Shown here: positions 13,258 through 20,878 of the stretch, in pieces
Numbering within the stretch: position 1 is the stretch's first letter
Layout of the letters: each line of letters opens with the position of its first letter
Assembly (NCBI GenBank): GCA_031459935.1
Contig: JAVKHN010000032.1
Location: forward strand, 1 to 20,878
Reading direction: 5' to 3'
DNA length: 20,878 nucleotides
From: Sysuimicrobium calidum
Lineage (GTDB): Bacteria; Sysuimicrobiota; Sysuimicrobiia; Sysuimicrobiales; Sysuimicrobiaceae
The notes under the pieces: model-generated
Told to the model about the DNA's origin: nothing
The model's database searches: none
Seen by the model: the letters and a program-made list of their open reading frames with translations, nothing else
Position numbers and translations under genes: made by a program

Positions 13258-14397
13258 GTGAGGGTGGCCCTCTTTAGCGACTCGTACCGGCCCCGGTTAA
13301 GCGGGGTGGTGCACTCCGTGGCGGCTTTGGTGCGGGCCCTGCGCCGTCGGGGAGTCCGCGCACACCTCTTCGCCCCTGCCCACCCCGGCTATCGGGACCC
13401 GGAGCCGGACGTGCACCGCCTCCGGGCCTTCCGCCTCCCGCAGTACCCCGACTTCCCCCTCCTCGTGCCCGTTCAACCGGGCATGATGCGGCGGATCCAG
13501 GCCATCGGGCCGGCGGTGATCCACGTGCACTCCCCCTTCACCGCAGGCCGGCTCGGGCTGGGCGCTGCCCGGGCGCTGGGCGTGCCCCTGATCTTCACCC
13601 ACCACACCCTCTATCCGGAGTACGTGCACTACATCCCCTGGATCCCGCGGGCCGTGGCCGCCCGGCTCGTGCGGGCCCACGTGGTGCGGTTCTGCAACCG
13701 CTGTGACGCGGTCATCGCCCCTTCCCGGGCCGTGCGAGACCTCCTACGGGCCCAGGGAGTCCGGAGTCGAATCGAGGTGATCCCCACCGCGGCTCTGGAT
13801 CTCGAGGGCATCGCCCGGATCCCCCCCGCAGATCGGCGTGTGCTCGGGATTCCCCCGCACCGGGTCCTGCTCGTGTACGTGGGCCGGCTGGCGCGGGAGA
13901 AGAACTTGGACCTGCTCCTCGAGGCGTTCGCGCGGGCCTGCAACGCTCGCCCCCTGCACCTGCTTCTCGTGGGCCACGGCCCCCAGCGCACGGAGCTCGA
14001 GCGCAGGGCGCGGGAGGCGGGGATCTTGGATCGGGTGACCTTTGCAGGTGCCCTCCCGCACGAGGAGGCCCTGGCCTGGATGAAGGCGTCGGATGTCTTC
14101 GTGTTCGCCTCCCGGACGGAGACCCAGGGCCTGGCGGTGGTGGAAGCCATGGCGTGCGGGTTGCCGGTGACCGCGGTGAGAGCTACAGGGACGAGCGAGA
14201 CCGTGACCCACGGGCAGACAGGCCTGCTCGTGGATCCAGATCCGGAGGCGCTGGCTTCCGCCATGGCGCGGCTCGTGGACCAACCGGGTCTCCAGCGGGA
14301 GCTGGCAGAGCAGGCCCGGGCCGCGGCCACCCAGTGGTCCGAGGCCGCGCAAGCGGAACGGGTGCTGGCCCTGTATCGGTCCGTGCAGGAGGGGTGA
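13258..14397 (+). CDS. Glycosyltransferase family 4 (GT-B fold)
   Basis: This 379-residue soluble or peripheral GT-B enzyme starts MRVALFSDSYRPRLSGVVHSV, the usual opening of GT4 proteins that act on lipid or polyprenyl acceptors. It has VIHVHSPF (87-94) and FTHHTLYPEYVHY in the acceptor domain. The nucleotide-sugar domain has YVGRLAREKN, VGHGPQ and the EX7E motif Glu288/Glu296 (ETQGLAVVEAMACGLPV). The closest recognisable relatives are mannosyl- or glucosyl-transferases of membrane glycolipids (PimB/MgtA-like or diacylglycerol glucosyltransferase-like); donor and acceptor are not settled. GTG 13258 is preferred over GTG 13252, because it gives the family N-terminus and lies 7 nt after TAGACT. 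No Shine-Dalgarno is seen, so it may be leaderless. smc follows after 49 nt. Confidence 0.87.
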   Translation: MRVALFSDSYRPRLSGVVHSVAALVRALRRRGVRAHLFAPAHPGYRDPEPDVHRLRAFRLPQYPDFPLLVPVQPGMMRRIQAIGPAVIHVHSPFTAGRLGLGAARALGVPLIFTHHTLYPEYVHYIPWIPRAVAARLVRAHVVRFCNRCDAVIAPSRAVRDLLRAQGVRSRIEVIPTAALDLEGIARIPPADRRVLGIPPHRVLLVYVGRLAREKNLDLLLEAFARACNARPLHLLLVGHGPQRTELERRAREAGILDRVTFAGALPHEEALAWMKASDVFVFASRTETQGLAVVEAMACGLPVTAVRATGTSETVTHGQTGLLVDPDPEALASAMARLVDQPGLQRELAEQARAAATQWSEAAQAERVLALYRSVQEG

Positions 14398-14436
14398 TGG
14401 CGAGGGGGGCGAAACCATTCCTCCTGACGGATTGGC

Positions 14437-14441
14437 GGAGG
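14437..14441 (+). promoter_or_regulatory. Ribosome-binding site of smc
   Basis: GGAGG lies 5 nt before ATG 14447. It settles the start in favour of MYLKRLEL over a TTG at 14432 in the same frame, which overlaps the site. Confidence 0.75.
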
Positions 14442-14446
14442 TCCGG

Positions 14447-17400
14447 ATGTACCTCAAGCGTCTGGAGCTGGTGGGGTTCAAAACCTTTGGGGACCGCACG
14501 GAGCTGGAGTTCGGTCCTGGAGTCACCGCCATCGTGGGCCCCAACGGAGCCGGGAAGAGCAACCTCTTCGACGCCATCCGGTGGGTGCTCGGAGAGACCT
14601 CTCACCGGGCCCTGCGCACCCATCGTACGGAGGACGTCATCTTCGCGGGCACCAGCACCCGCCGACCCCATGGCATCGCACAGGTGGAGCTCACCCTGGA
14701 CAACACGAGCGGAATCCTGCCCCTGGAGTTCTCCGAAGTCACCGTGACCCGCCGGGCCACCCGGGCCTCCGAGAGCGAGTTCTTCGTGAACCGGATCCCG
14801 TGCCGGATGCGGGACGTGCAGGCCCTGTTCCTGGGCACGGGGCTCGGCGGCCGCTCCTACGCCATGATCGCCCAGGGTGAGGTGGAGGCCATCCTGGAGG
14901 CCTCCCCCCAGGAGCGGCGGGCGTGGCTGCTGGAGGCGGCGGGCATCGCCCGCTACCAGCGCCGGAAGCTGGAGGCGGAGCGGCGGCTGCAGCAGGCTCA
15001 GGAGAACCTGGAGCGGTTGCGGGATCTGTTACAGGAGCTCAGCGCCCAGCAGGCTTCCCTGGCAGCCCAGGCGGAGGCTGCTGGCCGGTATCGGGCCTGC
15101 GAGCGGGAGCTGCGGGAGGTGGAGCTCCTGCTGCAGGTGGAGGCGGCCCGGCGGTTGACCGTTCAGATGCAGCGTCTTGCCGCCCAGCACGAGGCCGCGC
15201 AGGGACGCTACGCGGAGGCGGAAAAGCGGGCGCGGGCGCTGGATTGCGCCCTCCGCGAGAAACGGCAGTACGCGGAGGCCGCGGCGGTGCGGACGGAGAC
15301 CGCGCAGCGGGAGCTCCTCTCGGCAGTGGAAGCAGCTCGGGCGTGCGAGGCCCGTCTGCAGCTGCTCACCGAGCGGATCCGGACCTGGAGAGAGCGGGAG
15401 TCGCAGCTCGAGGCCGAGGCCGCACGCCTTGCGCGGGAGCTCGAGGCCCTCCGCGAGGCCGAGGAGGCCAGCAGGGCGCAGCAGGCGGTTGTGGAGGCCG
15501 AGATCGCCTCGGCCAGCGAATCGGAAGCGGAGGCCCGCAAGCAGGTAGAGGAGCTCACGGAAGTGGTGCGGATCCGCCGGGAGGAGGTGGAGCGGCTGCG
15601 GGCGGACCTCGTGGAACTGGAGCACGCCCGCGCCCAGACCCAGGCCCAGCGCGCCGCGGTCCAAAGCCGCCTCCAGGCCCTGCATACCCAGCGGGATCGC
15701 CTCCGGCAGCGCCTGGCACGCATTGAGGAGGAACGTCGGGTCGCGCAGGCACAGCGGGAGGCCCTGCAGACCCAGGTGAGTCAGGGTGTTGCCCAGATGG
15801 GGACGCTGGGCGGGCGGGTGGAAACCCTCCGGGCGCAGATCCAGCAGAGGGAGGCGGAGCTGGAGCGGATCCGGGCCGAGGAGCGGGAAGTGGAGATGAA
15901 CCGGTCGGCCCGCCTCGAACGACTCCGTTACCTGGAGGAGGCGCAGGCGGGCTTGGTGGGCTACGAGCAGGCTGCCCGGGAGATCCTGCTCGCGCGGAGC
16001 GAGTCCCTGGAGCTGCGGGGGGTGAGGGGAGCCCTCGTGGACTTCCTGGAGGTGGAGCCCCCGCACCGGAATGCGGTGGAGGCGGCCCTGGGTCCTGCCC
16101 TCTTCGCCCTCCTCGCGGACTCCCTGGAATCCGTCCGCACCGCCCTCCGGTGGCTCCAGGGCCGTGCGGGCGGGGCGCGGTTTCTTGTCCCCGAGCTCCT
16201 CTGTGTCCCCCCGAACGGCTCCTCCCCGCCGGATGGCGCAATCCCGGCCCTGAAGCTTCTGCGTTGTCCTCCCCAGGTGGCACCCTTTGTGGCCGCAGCC
16301 CTGGCGGATACCTGGGTGGTCCGGGATCTGGAGACCGCCCTCGCCCTCCGGACCCGGGGGGTCTCGGGCCGTTTGGTGACGCTGGCGGGCGAGGTCCTGG
16401 GCCCGGAAGGTGTGCTCGCCACCGGGCGGGTGAGCTCCGACCATCCCCTGGGGCGTGCCCAGGAGCTGGAGGCGCTCCGAAGTATCCTCGCGCAGCTGCT
16501 GGCCCGCTGGAGGGAGGTGAGACGGCGCCGGGAAGCGCTGGAGCAGCAGCTGGACGCCCTGCGGGCTGATCTCCAGCAGACCACCCAGGCCCTCCGGACC
16601 GCAGAGCTCCGGTTGGCGGATCTGCGTCACGCACTGCTGGCGGTAGAGGAGGACCTGGCGCGCGCGGACCGGACGGAAGCGGAACTCCGGGCGGAGCTCG
16701 AGGCCGTGGAGTCCGACTCCCAGGAGACCCTGGATGCCCTGGAGCGCGTGGCGAGGGACCTCGCGTCCGTGGAGGCAGAGCTGGAGCGGGTGCGGGCCGC
16801 GTTCTACGCGGCCCGGGAGATGCTGGCCGACGGGGAGCGGGCCCTGGAGGCCGCTCGGGCGGAGCACACGAGGCTCCGCCTGCGCCTGGTGGAGCTCCAG
16901 GGGCTGCGGGAGACCCTGCGCCATCGGGTACTGGACGGAGAGGAGGCCTGGAGGTCGGCACAGGATCGTCTGGTAGCGGTGCAGGCGGAGCGGGTAGCGC
17001 TCTCGGAGGAGGTGCACCACCTGGCCCAGGAGCAGGCGGAGGCCCAGCGAGCCCTCGAGGAGCTGCGGGTACGGGAGGAGGCGCTTCGAAATGGCATCGA
17101 GGCGGGGGTGCAGGAGCGGGAGCGGGCCATGGAGGGAGTGCAGGCGCTCGTGGCGGCGAGCGAAGAGGCCTGGGCGGAAGTGCGGGGCCACGAGGAGGCC
17201 CTGCACCGGATCGCGCTCCGCAGGGCGCAGGTAGAGGCGGAGTACAGGTCCCTGGCAGAGCGGGTGGCGGAGGAGTTCGGGGTAGAACTCACGGCCGCAG
17301 AGGCCGCCGCCCCCCAGGAGCTGCGACGGGAGGATCTGGTGCGGCGGACCCAGGAGCTGCGCTCGCAGCTCCTGGCCCTGGAACCGGTGAACCTCCGGGC

Positions 17401-18013
17401 CCCGGAAGAGCACGCGCGCCTGAGTGAGCGCCTGGAAGGCCTGTGGGCGCAGGTGGAGGACATCGAGCGGGCCCGGGCCCTCCTGCAGGAGGAGATGGAG
17501 CGGCTGGATCGGGTCCTGGGTGCCCGCTTCCGTCAGACCCTGAAGGAGGTGGACGCGGCGTTCGCGGATTGCTTCCGGTCCCTGTTCGGGGGAGGGAACG
17601 CCTCCCTGGAGCGGGTGACGGACGAGGACGGAGAGGAGGGGATCGAGCTGCGGGTGCAGGTGCCCGGCAAGAAGGTGCGGGGTCTGGGGGCTCTCTCGGG
17701 CGGGGAGCGGGCCATGGCCGCCCTGGCCCTCATCTTTGCCCTCCTGCGGGTGCACCCGAGCCCCTTTTGCGTCTTCGACGAGGTGGATGCATCGCTGGAC
17801 GATGAGAACACCCGGCGCCTTGCGGTGCTGCTGCGGGAGCTCTCCCAGCATAGCCAGGTGATCCTCATCACCCACAACAAGGCCACCATGGAGGCCGCGG
17901 ACGCCCTCTACGGGGTCACCATGGAGGAACCCGGGGTCTCCCGCGTGGTCTCCGTGCGGGTGGTGAGGCGCGACCAGCAGGCCCCGTCCCCTTCTCCGAC
18001 CCAGGGGCGGTGA
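14447..18013 (+). CDS. smc: Chromosome partition protein SMC
   Basis: This 1188-residue ATPase condenses and segregates chromosomes as a dimer with ScpA and ScpB. The N-terminal head has MYLKRLELVGFKTFGDRT, Walker A GPNGAGKS (31-38) and the Q-loop AMIAQGEVEAIL. A coiled coil (about 170-515), rich in Glu, Arg, Ala and Gln, leads to the hinge (about 520-665, GVRGALVDFLEVEPPHRNAVEAALG). The return coiled coil runs to about 1010. The C-terminal head has the signature LSGGE (1083-1087), Walker B VFDEVDA with Asp1111 and Glu1112, and the H-loop ILITHNK. Length is typical. The usual neighbours rnc and ftsY are not next to it: a GT4 gene precedes and a hydrolase follows. High-GC composition continues through the coiled coils, so opposite-strand frames are open by chance. 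Confidence 0.97.
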   Translation: MYLKRLELVGFKTFGDRTELEFGPGVTAIVGPNGAGKSNLFDAIRWVLGETSHRALRTHRTEDVIFAGTSTRRPHGIAQVELTLDNTSGILPLEFSEVTVTRRATRASESEFFVNRIPCRMRDVQALFLGTGLGGRSYAMIAQGEVEAILEASPQERRAWLLEAAGIARYQRRKLEAERRLQQAQENLERLRDLLQELSAQQASLAAQAEAAGRYRACERELREVELLLQVEAARRLTVQMQRLAAQHEAAQGRYAEAEKRARALDCALREKRQYAEAAAVRTETAQRELLSAVEAARACEARLQLLTERIRTWRERESQLEAEAARLARELEALREAEEASRAQQAVVEAEIASASESEAEARKQVEELTEVVRIRREEVERLRADLVELEHARAQTQAQRAAVQSRLQALHTQRDRLRQRLARIEEERRVAQAQREALQTQVSQGVAQMGTLGGRVETLRAQIQQREAELERIRAEEREVEMNRSARLERLRYLEEAQAGLVGYEQAAREILLARSESLELRGVRGALVDFLEVEPPHRNAVEAALGPALFALLADSLESVRTALRWLQGRAGGARFLVPELLCVPPNGSSPPDGAIPALKLLRCPPQVAPFVAAALADTWVVRDLETALALRTRGVSGRLVTLAGEVLGPEGVLATGRVSSDHPLGRAQELEALRSILAQLLARWREVRRRREALEQQLDALRADLQQTTQALRTAELRLADLRHALLAVEEDLARADRTEAELRAELEAVESDSQETLDALERVARDLASVEAELERVRAAFYAAREMLADGERALEAARAEHTRLRLRLVELQGLRETLRHRVLDGEEAWRSAQDRLVAVQAERVALSEEVHHLAQEQAEAQRALEELRVREEALRNGIEAGVQERERAMEGVQALVAASEEAWAEVRGHEEALHRIALRRAQVEAEYRSLAERVAEEFGVELTAAEAAAPQELRREDLVRRTQELRSQLLALEPVNLRAPEEHARLSERLEGLWAQVEDIERARALLQEEMERLDRVLGARFRQTLKEVDAAFADCFRSLFGGGNASLERVTDEDGEEGIELRVQVPGKKVRGLGALSGGERAMAALALIFALLRVHPSPFCVFDEVDASLDDENTRRLAVLLRELSQHSQVILITHNKATMEAADALYGVTMEEPGVSRVVSVRVVRRDQQAPSPSPTQGR

Positions 18014-18125
18014 GCCGTCCGCTTCGGGTCTCCCTCCGCCGCGTGGCAGGAAACGCGTCTCCAGCAAGGAAAATCTATACAACGTTCCAAATCCCGCATT
18101 TCCAGCAGGTTCGGGGAGGGGATGG

Positions 18126-19808
18126 ATGCCGGAGGGATTTGCGTACCGGTTCCGCAAGCCGCTGTGTCGTCCGGAGGAGGTGGGAGTCGTAGGGCCGCGG
18201 CCCAGCCGCGGGGTGGAGGCGGGGATGCTCGTCGAGCGGGACGTGGCCATTCCCCTGCGGGACGGGGTGCGCGTCTACGCGGACGTTTTCCGGCCCGTAG
18301 AAGGCCCTCCGGTTCCCGCGCTGCTTGCGTGGAGCCCCTATGGCAAGCACGAGGGGACCCTGCAGTACCTGGTGCGGGCCTTTCCCGCCGCGGGCGTGCG
18401 GGAGGAGGACGTCTCCCCGTACGCGGTCTTCGAGGGACCGGATCCCGCCTACTGGGTTCCCCGGGGATACGCGGTGGTCAACGTGAACCCCCGGGGGACC
18501 TGGTACTCGGAAGGGGTGGCCACCTTCCTCTCCCCGGAGGAAGCCCAGGACTGCTACGACGTCATCGAGTGGATCGCCCGCCAGAGCTGGTGCAGCGGGA
18601 AGGTGGGGATGACGGGGGTCAGCTACCTCGCCTGCATCCAGTGGAAGGTGGCGGCCTTGCACCCCCCGCACCTCGCGGCCATCAATCCCTGGGAAGGGTT
18701 CACGGATCACTACCGGGAGGTCACCCGGCACGGCGGGATTCCGGAGACCTGGTTCCGGCCCTACTGGAGCCTGCAGCGCATCGGGATCGGTCTAGATCTG
18801 GTGGAGGATCTCTTCGCGGAGGAGCTGGAGCACCCCCTCTTCGATGCCTTCTGGGCCTCGAAGCTTCCGGATCTGGAAGCTATCCGGGTGCCCGCGTACG
18901 TGGTGGCGAGCTGGAGCGACCACGGGCTGCACACCCGGGGGACCCTGGAAGGCTTCAAGCGCATCCGCTCGGAACCCAAGTGGCTAGAGGTGCACGGACA
19001 CAAGAAGTGGGCCTACTACTACCGACGGGAGAGCCTGCTGCGACAGGCGGCCTTCTTCGACCGGTTCCTCAAGGGCGAGCGCACGGAGGTGGAGTCCTGG
19101 CCCCGGGTGCAGGCCTTCGTGCGGGAGCGGGAGCTGGAGGGCACGTGGCGGTCGTTTACGGGGTGGCCGGTCCCTGAGACCCGCTACCTCCGGCTGTACC
19201 TGAACCCCGCGGAGGGTCGCCTGCAGGAGGAACCGGTTGGTGAGGAGACCAACCGCTGGTACCTCGCCACGAGCGGCGGCTACGACCGGATGCGGCGGGA
19301 GCTGGGACGCGTGGTGTTCGAGTACACCTTCCGGGAGCGGGTGGACCTGGTGGGGTACATGAAGCTGCGGGTGTGGATGAGTACCCCGGATGGGGATGAC
19401 ATGGATGTGTTCGTGGGACTCCAGAAGGTGGGCCGCGAAGGTCAGGTGGTTCCCTTCATCCATTACGCGCAGTACGAGGACGGGCCCGTGGCCCTCGGGT
19501 GGCTGCGGGCCTCCCACCGGGAGCTGGATCCGGTGGCGAGCACGGAGTGGCAGCCCGTGCACCCGCACCGCCGGGAGGAGAAACTTCGACCGGGCGAGGT
19601 GGTTCCCCTGGAGATCGAGATCTGGCCCTCGGGGACACGGTTTGAAGCGGGGGATCGGCTGCGCCTTGTGCTTCAGGGACGCGACATTCAGGAATACCCG
19701 CGACACGTTCCGTACGCACGGCATGAGGCTACGGTGAACGTGGGCCGACACGTGGTCTGGAGCGGAGGCCGGTTCGACTCGTATCTCGTGATCCCGTGCG
19801 TTCCGTAA
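18126..19808 (+). CDS. CocE/NonD (X-Pro dipeptidyl-peptidase S15-like) family hydrolase
   Basis: This 560-residue alpha/beta hydrolase has a C-terminal jelly-roll domain (about 340-560). The N-terminal part reads VERDVAIPLRDGVRVYADVFRP, the hallmark opening of the family. The nucleophile is Ser166 in GMTGVSYLA, the acid Asp265 in SWSDHGLHTRGTLEGF, and the base probably His290 (EVHGHKKW; His292 is an alternative). Family members hydrolyse acyl esters, such as cocaine esterase, or cleave X-Pro peptides; the substrate here is unknown. No signal peptide is seen, so it is probably cytoplasmic. GGGGAGGGG lies 4 nt before the ATG, which decides this frame over an overlapping ATG at 18122. A second family member starts 22 nt downstream, suggesting an operon. 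A possible AT-rich promoter element, CTATACAA (18075-18082), lacks a clear -35. Confidence 0.88.
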   Translation: MPEGFAYRFRKPLCRPEEVGVVGPRPSRGVEAGMLVERDVAIPLRDGVRVYADVFRPVEGPPVPALLAWSPYGKHEGTLQYLVRAFPAAGVREEDVSPYAVFEGPDPAYWVPRGYAVVNVNPRGTWYSEGVATFLSPEEAQDCYDVIEWIARQSWCSGKVGMTGVSYLACIQWKVAALHPPHLAAINPWEGFTDHYREVTRHGGIPETWFRPYWSLQRIGIGLDLVEDLFAEELEHPLFDAFWASKLPDLEAIRVPAYVVASWSDHGLHTRGTLEGFKRIRSEPKWLEVHGHKKWAYYYRRESLLRQAAFFDRFLKGERTEVESWPRVQAFVRERELEGTWRSFTGWPVPETRYLRLYLNPAEGRLQEEPVGEETNRWYLATSGGYDRMRRELGRVVFEYTFRERVDLVGYMKLRVWMSTPDGDDMDVFVGLQKVGREGQVVPFIHYAQYEDGPVALGWLRASHRELDPVASTEWQPVHPHRREEKLRPGEVVPLEIEIWPSGTRFEAGDRLRLVLQGRDIQEYPRHVPYARHEATVNVGRHVVWSGGRFDSYLVIPCVP

Positions 19809-19830
19809 CGCAAATACAGGAGAAGGGGGG

Positions 19831-20878
19831 ATGGCCATGGAGGCACACGAACTCGGTCCCACGATTCGCGGCACAGACTGGATGACCTCGGAGCGGATTT
19901 ACGGGGTCCGGGTGGAGCGGGATGTAGCAGTCCCGCTCAAGGATGGAGTCCGGCTGCTGTGCGATGTGTTCCGGCCGGATGCGGATGGAAGATTTCCCGC
20001 CATCCTGGGATGCCACCCCTACCATCGCCTGGGTCAGACCGCCCCCATCCGCCCCACGGCCCTCTCCACCGCCCAGTGGCGCCATCCCGGCCAGGAGCGA
20101 ACCAACGCTTCGCTGGAGGCAGGCGATCCGAATCTGTTTGTGCGACGGGGATATGCGCATGTGGTTTGCAGCGTGCGGGGCACCGGGGGGTCTGAGGGCA
20201 AGTGGTCGTTTGTCGGTGAGCAGGAGGTGGAGGACGTCCTGGAGGTGATCCGCTGGATCGCACGTCAGCCCTGGTGCAACGGCCAGGTGGCCATGTTCGG
20301 GGTGTCCTACTTCGCCTGGATCCAGCTCTTCGCGGCTGCCAAGGGAACAGAAGAGCTGCGATGCCTGTTCTGCCCGTGGGCTGCCACGGATTTCTACCGG
20401 GACTTCGTGTATCGAGGAGGTCTGCTGGCCTGGCAGTGGCTGGTGGGATGGAGCCAGACCTCCCTGACGTACAGCCGGTGCCAGCCAGAGCTGGTGAGCA
20501 AGCGAGCCTACGACGATCAGACACTCCGGCAGAAGATTGCAGAACTGCTTCAGGACGAGGATCTCGCGGCCATCCCGGAGCTCCGACAGGCCCTGGCGAA
20601 CCCGGAGAGTGGCATGAATCCCTTCATCGTGGATATCCTGCTTCATCCCCTCTACGATGACTACTGGCGTGAGCGGACGGTGGAGTTGGAGCGCATCTCC
20701 GTCCCGGCCTATCTGGGCGGGGACTGGGGGATCTATGGGTTGCATCTCCCGGGAGCCTTCAGGGCGTGGAAACGAATTCCCGCACCGAAAAAGTTGATCA
20801 TCGGTCCCCCCGTCTACCTGGACCGTCCTCTGTACCAGCTGCAGTTTGAGGCCCTGCGCTGGTTTGACTACTGGCTGA
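19831..20878 (+). CDS. CocE/NonD-family hydrolase, second copy (3' end outside window)
   Basis: 349 residues are visible and the frame is open to the window edge; the last four bases read CTG-A, not a stop. The opening VERDVAVPLKDGVRLLCDVFRP and the nucleophile Ser159 in MFGVSYFAW match the neighbour. Aligned without gaps after VPAY, however, the neighbour's SWSDHGLH is DWGIYGLH here, so Ile replaces the catalytic Asp. The neighbour's EVHGHKKW corresponds to IIGPPVYLD, with no His. The protein may use other residues or be inactive; alternatively it belongs to a divergent subfamily. GGAGAAGGGGGG lies just upstream of the ATG, and ATG 19837 is an alternative. Third codon positions are visibly less GC-rich than in the other genes. 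The jelly-roll domain is not visible. Confidence 0.82.
   Translation, partial: MAMEAHELGPTIRGTDWMTSERIYGVRVERDVAVPLKDGVRLLCDVFRPDADGRFPAILGCHPYHRLGQTAPIRPTALSTAQWRHPGQERTNASLEAGDPNLFVRRGYAHVVCSVRGTGGSEGKWSFVGEQEVEDVLEVIRWIARQPWCNGQVAMFGVSYFAWIQLFAAAKGTEELRCLFCPWAATDFYRDFVYRGGLLAWQWLVGWSQTSLTYSRCQPELVSKRAYDDQTLRQKIAELLQDEDLAAIPELRQALANPESGMNPFIVDILLHPLYDDYWRERTVELERISVPAYLGGDWGIYGLHLPGAFRAWKRIPAPKKLIIGPPVYLDRPLYQLQFEALRWFDYWL

Noticed and set aside
18084..18093. GTTCCAAATC before the first CocE gene as a further XRE operator
   Set aside because: It repeats nine bases of the left half of palindrome 1, but there is no GGAAC right arm at the required distance.
20869..20878. Terminal TGA as the stop of the second CocE gene
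   Set aside because: The frame reads TAC TGG CTG A, so the TGA is out of frame and the gene continues beyond the window. The family also needs a further C-terminal domain.
1..20878. CRISPR arrays, insertion sequences, tRNA, rRNA or prophage genes
   Set aside because: Reading both strands I found no regularly repeated spacer units, transposase or integrase motifs, or tRNA/rRNA signatures. Every long stretch is accounted for by recognisable genes.

Overview
The window is a compact, strongly GC-rich bacterial chromosome segment with 17 protein genes, almost no non-coding DNA, and no tRNA, rRNA, CRISPR or mobile element that I can see. The gene order (ftsZ, then nrdR-nrdJ, then pgeF-yggS-sepF) is the division-cluster arrangement known from Firmicutes-like and other Terrabacteria lineages. 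A B12-dependent class II ribonucleotide reductase, SepF, a ThiI without a rhodanese domain paired with its own cysteine desulfurase, and a 7-Fe-type ferredoxin fit an uncultivated or deep-branching Gram-positive-like bacterium. I cannot name the species.

Layout. (1) 1-1386: the 3' end of ftsZ, overlapped by 4 nt by a membrane metalloprotease of the site-2-protease/EGY type. (2) 1387-4525: a control region with two NrdR-box-like sites exactly 32 bp apart, then nrdR and nrdJ. (3) 4522-6483: mutY on the minus strand, diverging from an XRE-type regulator that is followed by a ferredoxin gene and a 12-bp GC hairpin. The mutY/regulator gap holds three palindromes whose centres are 32 bp apart. (4) 6536-10843: a tightly packed plus-strand run of pgeF, yggS, sepF, mtnA and a membrane processive glycosyltransferase. 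(5) 10840-13175: a minus-strand pair, nifS-like cysteine desulfurase then thiI. (6) 13258-18013: a GT4 glycosyltransferase and smc. (7) 18126-20878: two tandem CocE/S15-type hydrolases, the second cut by the window edge and apparently lacking two of the three catalytic residues.

How the genes fit together. FtsZ and SepF act in the division ring and SMC in chromosome condensation. NrdR (zinc ribbon plus ATP cone) probably represses nrdR-nrdJ according to the ATP/dATP state, and NrdJ itself shows no ATP cone. The cysteine desulfurase probably supplies persulfide sulfur to ThiI for tRNA 4-thiouridine and possibly thiazole synthesis. PgeF removes mis-incorporated serine-containing muropeptide precursors, and YggS keeps PLP balanced.

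The least explained part is the mutY / XRE regulator / ferredoxin divergent module with its regularly spaced palindromes. It is the best candidate here for an undescribed small regulatory system.
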